Assembly (NCBI RefSeq): GCF_009727055.1
Contig: NC_052358.1
Span: 47,653,802 to 47,717,801, forward strand
Source: Benincasa hispida
Taxonomy: Eukaryota; Streptophyta; Magnoliopsida; Cucurbitales; Cucurbitaceae
Length of the DNA: 64,000 bases
Reading direction: 5' to 3'
Below the pieces are notes generated by a model. The model worked only from the letters and a program-made list of their open reading frames with translations, searched no databases and had not been told where the DNA came from. Below, in pieces: positions 13,001 to 23,299 of this stretch; positions within the stretch are counted from its first letter, which is position 1, and the number at the start of each line of letters is the position of its first letter. The position numbers and the translations under genes were made by a program.

Positions 13001-13098
13001 ACCAATAACTTTTCATCTATGCTGAACTTTCTGTTTTGAAATTTTGCAGCGTTTTGGGGGGACAGCTCGTCCTCCGACTCCCTTCTGGAGTGGTGTAA
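10073..13098 (+). CDS. ER lumen protein-retaining receptor-like (ERD2-related, ERP type) membrane protein
   Basis: Six exons: 10073-10295, 11647-11846, 12198-12338, 12433-12513, 12845-12969, 13050-13098. Joined they total 819 nt, giving 272 residues plus TAA, with every junction GT..AG and in frame. The protein has an N-terminal extension with a membrane segment (FLAVVLGMLALVALRFIV), then HDHDNLFVAAEALHSIGI, CAGLSLKSQELTAIFLAVRL and ILADFCYYYVK, the hallmarks of the seven-helix KDEL-receptor fold. Classical ERD2, which returns H/KDEL proteins from Golgi to ER, is about 215 residues. The extra roughly 55 residues place this in the ERD2-related (ERP) group, whose cargo role is not established. 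I chose the Met at 10073 because MRPARNS..WVRRQ matches the family start; an in-frame Met at 9917 is the alternative. Exon 1 is separated by a 1.35-kb intron. Confidence 0.92.
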
Positions 13099-13745
13099 CA
13101 AATAGATGTTGTGTCATGTTCTTTTTTTGTCCATAGCCAGGCCAAGTTCTTTTCTTGATGTGTTTACGGGTATGTGGTTGATATTGTTATTATAACTTGA
13201 AATCACCTTGGCTGCATGTAAAGTTGATTATTCAAGAAGATTGATGATTTATCAAATTCCACTTCTTATAGTATTTAGTTTCACACCCTTAGAGGTTCAT
13301 TGTTTGTATTGAATTGGGCGTTTGTTAACTTGAACATCAGAACAAGGAATCTGGGTATAGGATTGAGGGATGAGATGCTTGGGTTTGGTGTATAAATGAA
13401 TTGAACTTTAAACACAAACTCATTTGTAGGGGTGAGCATTGGTCAGGTAGGGTTGGTTTTCCATGAAAACCGGCACCGAATACGACCACATTGGTTTTAA
13501 AAAATTGAAAACCGAGCTTTTATACACTAATGCTAAACCGCACGTACGGTCGGTTTGGTGGGTCAGTTGGTTTTGGCACAAACCGACCAGCTTGCTTTTT
13601 TTAAAAAAAAAAAAAAAAATTATTTTATTTTCCTTTCCAACAAGCTAATTTTTGTATATTTAAGTTATTTTATTATGATGTATTATATCTAATTAAAAAT
13701 ATAATATAAAGTATAACATATATAGTCAATTAGAATCGGTCGGTT

Positions 13746-14350
13746 ATGTAAGGTACTTAAGCACCTTGGAGAACCACACCCCAAAAGCCAGCTATTAAGG
13801 TGAGAGAGCCAAGCCACTTGAGTACCACATTTGAATGGGACAAAGGTAGCCCATACTACCTTGGTTCATAACAGTACCCTATTCCCAAAAAGTCGATGTC
13901 CCGGTGGTTAGACTGACTATACTTCACTCGGAAATGCCTGATTAGAACCCTCCATCCTCCTCTTCGAAACGTTGACAACCGACTTTGATACCATTCTTTT
14001 GTTTGGGTTGAGTTTTTAGTCTTTGTTGTATCTTGATGATAGATCGGATATGATGAGGGTGCTAAGGGGGTGTTAACCTAGTTGAGATGCTCGAGTGTGC
14101 CTCCTGATCTTAAGTCTTTTTACTCTTTTTTTAACTCCCTTGTACTTTGAGCATCAACCACATTTCATTCTATTAATGAAGAGGCTCGTTTCCATTAAAA
14201 AAAAAAAAACCATTGTTAGGTACTTAAGTATTTTGGACAACCACCCCGAAAGCCATTGCGGTGTGATAACTAAGCCATTTAAGTACCACATTGGTTATCC
14301 CATTGTAACTGATGTGGGATAGAGGTAGTCCATACTACCTTGGTTCCTAA
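13746..14350. repeat. Pair of about 135-bp direct repeats (TRIM-like) inside the hAT element
   Basis: Copy 1 (about 13746-13875) and copy 2 (about 14213-14350) share GGTACTTAAG, ACCAC.CC..AAAGCCA, AAGTACCACATT and TAGTCCATACTACCTTGG words. Each starts near TGT[AT]AGGTACTT and ends near GGTTC.TAA, roughly TGTTA..TAACA, as short LTRs do. I find no primer-binding site directly after copy 1, so a TRIM is only one reading; two separate insertions of one short repeat is the other. Confidence 0.45.
13990..14210 (+). mobile_element. LINE (RTE-like) 3' end with poly(A) tail
   Basis: This non-coding tail has a G+T-rich section, GTGTTAACCTAGTTGAGATG, then CTTGTACTTTGAGCATC and ATTAATGAAGAGGCTCGTTTCC, followed directly by a 12-A run at about 14199-14210. 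The layout is that of a 5'-truncated non-LTR retrotransposon 3' end; assignment to an RTE-like family is from recall. A related TTTGGAGCATTAGTCTCTTTTC tail occurs at about 60660-60745 inside an MRL1 intron. Confidence 0.5.
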
Positions 14351-14658
14351 TAGGTCATTCATGAGATTTTTGGTTCACCGCTCGACCAGTCGGTTTGACC
14401 AAACCAATCGCCGACCGCTGACATGGAAAAACCGTTGCTCACTGTCAGTTCAATCGGTTTTGGTCGTTCAGTTGGGTTTTTCGAATTGGCTTGCTCACCT
14501 CTACTCTTTTGTCGCCCTTATTGGTATAAAACCAAGTCAAATCAAATATCAGATTCTTGCATGCCTCCACTTCCTTTACCATTATCCTCCCCGTCCCGTC
14601 CAAAATTCTCTTGAATTGCTGGTACAATATCCTTGAAAAGGAAGAAATAAATGCATTT

Positions 14659-14811
14659 AGTGCTTGTTGGGACTGATTTTGAAATGGCTAAAATCACTTT
14701 TATCATGTTATTAAAACTGTTTTTTTGAATCATTATAAGCATCTCACAGATGATTTTTAAAATGATAAAAGTGATTTTAACAATTTTAGAATCATTCCCA
14801 AACATGTCCTT
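14659..14811. mobile_element. Small fold-back MITE
   Basis: About 150 bp whose two halves are reverse complements. The left arm reads TTGGGACTGATTTTGAAATG then AAAATCACTTTTATCAT. The right arm read backwards gives TTGGGAATGATTCTAAAATT then AAAATCACTTTTATCAT. There is no coding capacity. A degenerate relative lies at about 48650-48895. I could not fix the target duplication. Confidence 0.65.
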
Positions 14812-15253
14812 TAGACCAAAAGAGTTGAAGGGAGATAGTCCATCAAACTATACTCTAGCCAATTTGATCTCCTTTCGGATTTAACCCTAGGATCTATCAA
14901 TTCTAACTCCGTCTCTAGATGAACTATTTACCTTTCCTTTCAGCACTAAACCTAAAAGGAAGCTCCTTTGATCAAGCCTATGTGTAAAACAAGAAGTTAT
15001 TTTTGATAGGAAAAAAAAAATCAAGAGTTTACCCATAGTTGCTCATTCTTCTTTGACATTTTTTAGGAGTTATCTTGGTAACCAAATGTAGTAGAGTCTA
15101 TGGAATTGCCCCTTGAGAATAAATGAGATGCATGCAAGTTGGCTCAGACATTTACAATATCAAAAAACACATAAATGCAACCTCCTCCGGATGTTTTCAT
15201 TTAAGGATTTCTACTTCTGTTTTCTCTGCAGGTAAAACAAATCCCAAAGAGAC

Positions 15254-15256
<3 letters not shown>
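14812..15256. other. Intergenic stretch, nothing recognised
   Basis: Unremarkable AT-rich DNA between the MITE and a microsatellite. The ORF reaching into the A/GA tract (15123-15437) codes mostly lysine and arginine-glutamate runs and is not a gene. Confidence 0.5.

Positions 15257-15320
<64 letters not shown>
15257..15320. repeat. A(29) followed by (GA)n microsatellite
   Basis: An unbroken run of 29 A (15257-15285) passes into GAAGAAGA and then a GA dinucleotide tract to 15320. It could be an old retrotransposon tail, but no element body is recognisable upstream. Confidence 0.9.
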
Positions 15321-15324
<4 letters not shown>

Positions 15325-15901
15325 CTAGAATGAAGCATAATGCAATCTCCTCGTATAGAAAAAAAACGAGCTCATTTCACGCTTTCTTAAGCAAGTATGA
15401 AGCTTGGTCAAAATTGTTTGATTATTCTATTATGTGAGCTAGCAAGCATGAAAGATGCATTTTAAAATAAATTTCATTGCTCACCAGTTTGGTTCGTGAT
15501 CGTATTAAATATTCGTTCAGGTTGAGGTGGCATGAAGTATATGTGAGAGAGGTCGATTACTCAAGCTCGAAGTTGTACTGTGCCCACATTAGTGAGCATG
15601 GAACATGCCTATGTGATAATCTTCTCATGTAGAATAATGGATAAACGTTGATTTCTATAATATATTGGGAGCTATAGCAAATTCTTTTGCAACCTTGAAA
15701 TGTTTAAGGACTTACTATACTTACGATCTTGAAATGTGGATAAATAGAAGTGTTTCTGACCTTGTCTGGAAGAATTGGTAGAAAGTGAATCTAAGTTGGA
15801 ATTAGTTTATTATTGTCATTATTATTACTTTTACAATCCAATGATAAACAGAACTAGGTATGTATAAGCACTTTCAAACTAGAACCTTCTAGTAAACAGA
15901 C

Positions 15902-15904
<3 letters not shown>

Positions 15905-15947
<43 letters not shown>
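15905..15947. repeat. Poly(A) tract of 43 bases
   Basis: An unbroken run of 43 A. It is followed at 15951 by TTAGGGGTGTTTAGTTC, which resembles a hAT-type MITE end, so the tract may mark an insertion junction or an assembly-sensitive spot. Confidence 0.9.
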
Positions 15948-15949
<2 letters not shown>

Positions 15950-18588
15950 CTTTAGGGGTGTTTAGTTCACCGACGTTTACCAACTCACCCAATTCAATTC
16001 AATTTTCCTCCCTCCAATGTTTTCAATAACTTCACTTATTGGCCACTGCCGGCACCTATTGCTATCACACTCTGGCAACCAACTTTAGTGACCACATTTG
16101 CACGACCAACTCGATCAACTCTAGGTTCCAACAACCATTTCCGATGACAACTCTTGCGAAGATTGCCTTCAATGATCAACTTTATTGACATTTACCTCTC
16201 AACCAATATCAACGATCATTTTAGGTGACCAACTTCAGTGAAGACCACCTCTGATAATCAACTTTGGCGATGACCACCTCTGGCAGTCAACTTTAACAAT
16301 CACCTTAGGCAACTAACTGTAACCACCAACTCCATCATTTATTTTCAACCACCAACTCGATCTTATCATATATACTAAAAGAAAAAAATTGATTGCCGAA
16401 AGTGTTTTTAAATACAAATATGAAATTATGAGTTTGTAGTGTTTAATAAGCGTTTTTTTTATAGTAATTTAGCATTGAGGGATTGTTCGAGGATGATTAG
16501 GTCATCCTTATTATAGACCTTGTTATAGACACTCAAAGATAGACTGCTTCTTAATAGTCCTACCACAGTCTAAAAAGAGAAATTGTTTGTGTCTACTTGG
16601 TACTGATTAGTTCGACTATCTTGATGAACAATAATTTTTTTTATATGCATGAAACTTGCTCATTGTTGGCCATGCACGTAAATAGATCGTTAGTGAGGAT
16701 CCTATTTTTTGTTCATGTTCCACTCGTACGTTCCATGATTGTTGAAATATGTTGTAAAGTTGTTGATAATATAAATAATTGTATTTTGTCTACATCAAGT
16801 TCAATTGTTACATGTAGAAAATTGTAAAATATATTATTATTTATTGAATTCATGTCTCAAATGAGTGTTGAAAATTTGGGAAAATATGTGTATAGTTGAA
16901 TGATGGAACAAAAAATTAAGAAAAAAACATACATTTTCAGGTTACAAAAAACTGCGTCAAATACCAATAACCCAATTTAGTTTATATTCTAAACACAAAC
17001 AATTATTACCAACTTAGCTCAATTCTGCACCCTTATACAGACAATTATTACTAACTTAACTCAACCTAACTCTATCCGCCAAATGTACCCTTATAGATTT
17101 GCATGTCATATGATATTTATTTTTTGAAAAATGTGAAGATGTCTGATTGAACTTTGAACTTTTAGAAACTCACTTGAAGAAATACCATTAATCATTTTTT
17201 GAAAGACATACTAGTTTAATTGGTATAAAATGTTCATTTTTGAAAAAGAAATCAAACACTCGAAATGTTGAACTAATAATTGCATTAATTTATATCCTCT
17301 ATTACGTTTTATTTAGAAAAATCTTGTTGAAACTTAGAATTTAAGTTAATTAAACTCTTAAATTGTAACATTAGTCTAATGAAATTTGGAAGAGAGTTTA
17401 TTTTGAATATAATTGAGAGTAAAGAGATTTAGACTATAAATTTTGTGATTACTAACACATTCGTATGTTAATTGAATTATGCACGTCGTTCTCGCTTTGA
17501 CATATATTGTTATTTAATATACTTTGTACTCCACCATAAATTATGTAATCAAAAGACTTTTGCTCTCTATCACGTGCAATCCACGTGCTCATAGACTTAG
17601 TTTTATAGATAGGGTAGAAGTAGAATCGAACAGAAACAACAATTTATATTATTAACCCTCTTAAAAAGAAGACAGGACGAATAAATGGTGGGAGATTAAG
17701 GGCATCAACAGAAAGATGAGAGAGCAATTCCAACGCTCAAAATTGCCTTATCCAAATCGAATATACCCCACATATACATATATTATATGACCATTTACTT
17801 TGTTTTGTCTATTTTCAAATGTTTTGTTCATATATTTTTTTTAACCTTACTCTCTCTCTCTCTATATATAACATTACAAACCTAGGTAGAAATTCTAACT
17901 TTCATCATATTAGTGGGTCTTGGTATAACTTAGAGCATGTTTTGAGGTGATCTTGAATATGATAGAAAATAAATTTAGGTCACGTTTATCCCAACGAAAA
18001 TGTAATAGATCAATGAGAATAAAAAAAATGGATTCCATTTAATCATTTTTTGTGTTGTTTACTTGTGTTTTGCATTTGTAATGACATACATGGACCTCAC
18101 ATCCAAATCCTAATGAAATAATGCAATCTGATTGATGAATAAAGAGTACTCAATTCGACTACACTTGATAATTGCGTCCTATCGTTACCGTTATAGTTAC
18201 CGTTATGACTATCATTATTGTTATTGTTATAGCTGAAAAATTACTAATTTTGACATTTTTACTGTTACTATTACTGCTTGACCCTCAGAGGTAGACGTAG
18301 AGGTAACGGTACCAGTAAATTTGACAAAAATCATAATTTTAAGTAAATGCGATCAAAATCAATCTAATTACTTTTGCGATTCAAGCTCAGTACAATTGAT
18401 CCATCAATGAAATTTCGTTATGATTACGTCAATTTTTATTACAGTTTGGTAAACATAACCTTAATTATTTCAAAGTTTCCTAGTCAATAACAATGATGAA
18501 GTTAGCATATTAAGTTTATGTCATTCATTTACAAATCTAATAAACTGTTCATACTTGCTGTTTAAAACAAAGTTTAGTTGCTAGCTTG
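15948..18588. other. Intergenic region with repeat relics, no gene
   Basis: 15951-17095 may be one degenerate element: it starts TTAGGGGTGTTTAGTTC and ends, read backwards, ATAAGGGTACATTTGGCGG, with AACTCA-type words near both ends. Between 16030 and 16350 a loose repetition of CCAACTTT..CGA.GACCACCTC words occurs (a degenerate minisatellite of about 30-35 bp). 17100-18588 is AT-rich without a recognised feature, apart from GTTA/GTTATT triplet-like runs at 18180-18300. The ORF at 16597-16827 shows no domain. Confidence 0.4.
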
Positions 18589-18690
18589 AACATGACTCAA
18601 CTGGTAAAGATATATTTCCTTCACCAAAATATTATAGGTCCGAATCTTGCCACTTTCCACCACTTGTAGATGTTGTTGAACTAAAATAAA
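18589..18690 (+). mobile_element. tRNA-derived SINE relic
   Basis: An A-box-like TGACTCAACTGG (18593-18604) and a B-box GGTCCGAATC (18637-18646) are 33 bp apart, close to their spacing in a tRNA. The sequence does not fold as a functional tRNA and is followed by AT-rich DNA. This is typical of a tRNA-related SINE head, an internal RNA polymerase III promoter that has decayed. Confidence 0.5.
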
Positions 18691-19033
18691 TAAATTCAAA
18701 TGTTAACTTCAATAATCATACTAAAAACAATAAAACCTGAACTAAAAAAAAAAAGAAGATAAAAAATTCAAAATAAACAAAGTGACGAAATTAGATGATG
18801 AGAATAGTATTTAAAACCAGGAAAAATTGATTGATCAATTCAATGCGTTCTTGTTAGCAAGAGAATAATGAATATTCTATGCTTAAGGATGAGCCATTGA
18901 TTTGTCATTTTCTATACAAAATTTTCGACCTCCACGCCCCAAAACAAACACAAAAATCATCACTTATAAGAAAAAAGGCTCATTCATTTTTAATTAAATT
19001 TATTTTGTTTTTGCTTTTGGATCCAATCAATCA

Positions 19034-21524
19034 ATGGCTCAGGAGGAGCTTGGTTTACCAGTGGAAGAAGAAGAAGAAGGAAGCTTTGATGATCAGAATT
19101 TTAGTACTCAAACAGCTTCTTCCTCTTTTCTCTCAAGATTTCTTCTTTACATTGGTGCTCATGAACTTTTCTCACAAGAGGTTTGATTCAATCCCAATGA
19201 TGTATTTTTACCTCAATTTCTTTCCATTAATATACCTTCTCCAATCTTGAAAAGGGATGTTTTTTTCCCTTTGATATCGCAAGTTGTGTTTAATAGGTTG
19301 ATGAACTAATTAAAAAAAAAAACGTTGCTTAAAAATCATTTTTTGTCCATGAGCTTTTCAAGAAGTAACATTTCGTAAAGATTTAGTCTCTAAATTTTAA
19401 TATATAACTATTTAGTCACTACACTTTAAAATATGTAATGATTTAGTCTGAAGGTTATTGTTAAGATTTAATGGAAGAATCATACTTGTTATCGTCTTAA
19501 TCTAATCACATGCAAGAAAAATTAAAAATATTTTTTGAAGAGAAGTAGGAAAGTAGGTAGAGTTTAACATGTGAAAAATTATGATTGGATAATTGGGTGA
19601 GATATCCATGTGACAAAAAAATCTTAACCATAGGTATGTAAACTAATATGCACCTAAATATTTTTCTTACCTATGTTGACCAATAAACTAATTAAGGATC
19701 CAATATATTTTAATTTAGATATTTTTCTATGACAAAAATTAAATTGTTATAAATACTGAAGTATAAAGATTAAATAATTATATACTAAAGTGAAAAAACT
19801 AAACAGAATTGATAATATAGTGATTCAATCGCTACAAGTCAAAGTTTAGAAATTAAATTGTCATGGACCGAACACTATTTTATATAAATAAAATCAATAA
19901 AATTTTAAACTTTCAAATTTGTTTATTTTATATATATCTAAACTTTCAATTTTTTAACCAAAGAAATTTTCCCCTTTAAAATGTCATAAAATATTTTGGG
20001 AAAGATATACATTAATATTGCAATTTTTGAAATAATAACTAATAAGGATGTTTTTTTTATGCAATTGGTATAATTTATTTTCCTGGATAAATTGCAAAAA
20101 CCACTCCTAATATATGGTAGTAGTTACAATTATATTCTTAAACTTTTAAATATAAAAATTAAGTCCTCAAATTTATACCAGTGTTAAAATTAGACCTCAC
20201 ATATACATAATTGTAAAAACTGTAACAATTGTATAAGTTTGAGAGTTCAAACTTACAATTGGTGTAGAAATTGGAATCCCAAATAATAAAAATTGAACCC
20301 TCAAACTTATACACTTTTTACAACTTCTACAATTATACAAGTTTAATGGTCCAATTTTAACAATTGTACAAGTTTGTGAGCTCAAGTTTTATAATTGAAA
20401 ATTTGAGGGTATAATTGCAACAATCACACTAATTTAGGGGTAGTTTTGCAATTAGCCTTAAAAATATTTATATACTTTCAAAAATGTAATGTTAACATTG
20501 ACCTCTCGTAAATGTCATAAAATTACAAAGTAGACATTGGAATTTGAAACTGTTGTAGTAGTCACTACCGACATTCATATTCAATTTTTAATTTTTTAAA
20601 GAGTAAGGATTTTTTCTTGATGCAATTGACAAAGTTAATTATTTATTTATTTATAGAATTTAACTAAAGAAAATTGATGGATTTTTCATTTTTGAAATAC
20701 AGATGTGGAAAGCGGCGATGACAGAATTAGTAGCAACGGCCTTTCTGATATTTTGCTTAACAAGTTCCATAATCTCGTGCTTGAACTCGCACGAATCAGA
20801 TCCAAAGCTCCTAATCCCAATCGCCGTTTTCATCATTCTTTTCCTCTTCCTCCTCGTCACTTTCCCTCTCTCCGGCGGCTTCATGAGCCCCATCTTCGCC
20901 TTCATCGCCGCCCTCCGCGGCGTCATTACCTTCACTCGTGCCGTCGTCTACATTCTCGGCCAATGTCTCGGCTCCATTCTTGCCTTTCTCATGATCAAAG
21001 ATGCAATGAGCCCCGATGTTGCTGACAAATATTCTCTTGGGGGCTGCACCATCCGCGGCACTGGTGACACTCCTGGCATCGGCCTCACAACCGCTCTCGT
21101 CCTCGAATTCGCTTGCACCTTTGTTGTTCTCTATGTCGGAGTCACGGTGGTGCTCGACGAGAAGATGAGCGAGCGGCTTGGTCTGCCGATGGTGTGCGTG
21201 ATGATTGCAGGGAGTTCTGCGGTGGCGGTTTTTGTGTCGACGACGATAACTGGGCGGGCTGGGTATGGCGGGGTGGGGCTTAATCCAGCGAGGTGTTTAG
21301 GGCCAGCCGTGTTGAGAGGAGGGCGATTGTGGGAGGGGCATTGGGTGTTTTGGCTGGGGCCGTTTGTGGCTTGTGTGGTTTATTATGGATTTTCATTGAA
21401 TTTGCCAAAGGGGCCGTTGGTTGCAGCAAAGGGGGAGATTGGGATTTTAAAGATAGCCGAAGGTTGTTGGCGGCAGCGGCGCCGAAAATTGGAAGGAAAA
21501 TTAGGACACAATGTTGAGCTTTGA
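19034..21524 (+). CDS. XIP1: XIP-type aquaporin (X intrinsic protein)
   Basis: Two exons, 19034-19180 and 20703-21524, join in phase 0 to 969 nt: 322 residues plus TGA. The cytosolic N-terminus is acidic (VEEEEEGSFDD). Six membrane segments follow with two half-helix loops. The first NPA box is replaced by SPI (SGGFMSPIF) and the second is NPARC (GVGLNPARCLGPA). An SPx first box with a Cys after the second NPAR is the XIP signature. Known XIPs sit in the plasma membrane and pass small uncharged solutes such as glycerol, urea or H2O2, with poor water transport; the substrate here is inference. The start was chosen because MAQEE..SQE runs to a good donor; the Met at 20703 is merely the first codon after the acceptor. 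Intron 1 is 1522 bp. The paralogue number is a guess. Confidence 0.93.
20130..20460. repeat. AT-rich direct and inverted repeats in the XIP intron
   Basis: Words such as ACAATTGTATAAGTTTGAG, CTCAAACTTATAC and ACAATTGTACAAGTTTGTGAG recur in both orientations through about 330 bp of the single intron. They end in ATTTGAGGGTATAATTGCAA. This looks like fold-back repeat DNA rather than coding or regulatory sequence. Confidence 0.5.
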
Positions 21525-23299
21525 AATTGAATGCAAAATGTTGTGATGTATTTTGACTACAAGTTCAACTTAGAACATAACTATTTCTCGTGGTTTTTTG
21601 GACTTATTTAGATAAATTATGAAAATTCTCTTTGAACTCTGTATTTTGTGTAAAAAAATTTAACGTTTCAAAACACCCTTAAACTTTCATAAAGAATTAA
21701 AAAAACACCTTTATCGTGAATGGAACCACTAATATTTTATTTCAAAAATACCTCTAAACTTTTAAAAGTTTTCAAAAATATCTTTAAACTTTCAAAAAGT
21801 TTTTTTTAATACTCTTAGGTTAGTTTTGGATGGAAACTAATTGATCAAATGTGTATGAGTGATAAAATGAGAATAAATATGGTCTAAGTGCATGAATACA
21901 CTGTGGATGAAGTAATAAATCTTGAAGTATTCCAAGAGTTGAATCACATGAGCCTATTTATATAATGACATATTCATGGACATAAAACTTCTGCTATTTG
22001 GTCTTGTATCAAGTTCCTTTAGAAGCTCTAAGCAGCTAATGCCTATATTTCTATGGTTAACTAGATTTAAATTAATTCACATGCAATTTCTTATCCTATG
22101 GTGTCCCTTATTTCTAAGGCGACATGATAGTCCTATTTTTAAGCTCTTAGTCCCATATCCCTTTGTGATATCATTTTATATCCTGACAATCTCAGAATTA
22201 AAACTCCACCAGGGTGCTAAATTAAGTTGTTAGTTTAACTTAATAATATTTTTCCATAAGCTCAACAAAGAAAATGCACAAGTTAAAGAGACATGAAGCA
22301 TAATCATTAATCAAGTCATAAAGCCTTAGGGTATTCACATAACTGAATCCCTTAGAGAATTTAACTCGTGATTAAGAACAAAGGAATAGATTTCATTAGA
22401 TCATAAATCATGATTACAAGATAAATGTTCCACGGATGAAAAGAAATAAAGATAGAAAAATGTAAAACAAAACTAAAAGAAATGCTGGAAAATACAATAT
22501 AATGATGTTTTGAGGCAATCTCTCACTCTCCTTATCTTTCCCTAGGGTGATTCTCTTATCACAATGCTGAAAATCCTATCACTCCACATGTTTTCACGAG
22601 GTAGGGATGACCTAGAGCTCACAAACTTCAAAAGAACTCTTGTTCTTGAAGCTTTCTGATTGGGAACGATGAGATTTCGTCCAAGGAGGGTTGAATTTCG
22701 TGGATGGGTTGAGGATCCTTGAAAAGAGAAGCATTCCATCCTTTTAATTAAGCCCAAATTAGTTGAGGAATGACATAAAATCGTGTTTTGAACTTTTACC
22801 CAATAGCTTAGGCATTGAATAATAGCTTTAATCGAGAAAATAGAAACCAAAATGATTGGGCACAAAAATGAAAAATTAGGGTTTCTGATGTGGAGGAAAT
22901 GCAGTTGCGTCGAAGAAAATTTTGCAAAATAGTTAAAATCAATGGCAACAGTTCATATAATCAGCCCAAACTAGTAAAAATACACTTTAGAACATTAGAA
23001 GACCTATATTTAATCATTTTAACCAAACCATTTAAGGGACACCTATTCAAAATTCGTATTTAGCATATTTATTTATTTGTAGTTATTTACGATTATGACC
23101 CTAGGGTTTAGAGTAGTGTGCTATATAAACTCTCTAACCTTAGAGGCACCGTTTGATGTAATTTTTTTAAAACATTCTCTCTAAAAATACTGTTCTCCCT
23201 CTACTCGTGGACGTAGCTAACACACCGTTAGTGAACCATGTATATCTGTGTGTCGATCTTCTCTATCTCTACGTTCCTTTTTGTGTTCTTTAATTGTCG
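21525..23299. other. Intergenic region downstream of XIP, probable retroelement debris
   Basis: 21540-21830 is the presumed 3' UTR and flank, with repeated CTTTAAACTTTCAAAAA words. 21840-22920 has no gene: a - strand frame at 22542-22865 lacks any domain I know, and the stretch reads like decayed LTR or untranslated retroelement DNA. 22990-23200 holds CTATATAAACTCTC, a TATA-like site, with no gene behind it. Confidence 0.35.

Larger units (their letters stand above)
13427..14503. mobile_element. Non-autonomous hAT-type element with 8-bp target duplication
   Basis: The ends are inverted: TAGGGGTGAGCA at 13427 and TGCTCACCTCTA finishing at 14503. They are flanked by 8-bp direct repeats, CTCATTTG (13419-13426) and CTCTTTTG (14504-14511), matching 7 of 8. 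An 8-bp duplication and TAGGGGTG-like ends fit the hAT superfamily. The outer parts (13427-13745 and about 14351-14503) are rich in CGGTTTGG/CCAAACCG-type words in opposite orientation, so they would fold back. There is no transposase. A LINE 3' end and two copies of an about 135-bp repeat lie inside, making it a nest. It sits 330 bp past the stop codon of the ERD2-related gene. Confidence 0.75.

Noticed and set aside
10073..13098. Naming the gene as classical ERD2 (KDEL receptor)
   Set aside because: The 55-residue N-terminal extension and 272-residue length fit the ERD2-related group, not the roughly 215-residue ERD2.
14340..14805. Overlapping frames on both strands
   Set aside because: They run across the hAT element end and the MITE and have no domain similarity.
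15123..15437. 104-codon + strand frame
   Set aside because: Open only because the A29/(GA)n tract codes Lys and Arg-Glu runs.
18589..18690. tRNA gene
   Set aside because: Boxes A and B are present but acceptor and anticodon stems do not pair; a SINE head fits better. The same applies at 59335 and 63501.
20660..20935. 91-codon - strand frame
   Set aside because: Antisense shadow of XIP exon 2.
20703..21524. Single-exon 273-residue aquaporin starting at 20703
   Set aside because: The ATG directly follows a splice acceptor, and exon 1 (19034-19180) supplies the XIP-like N-terminus in frame with a good donor.
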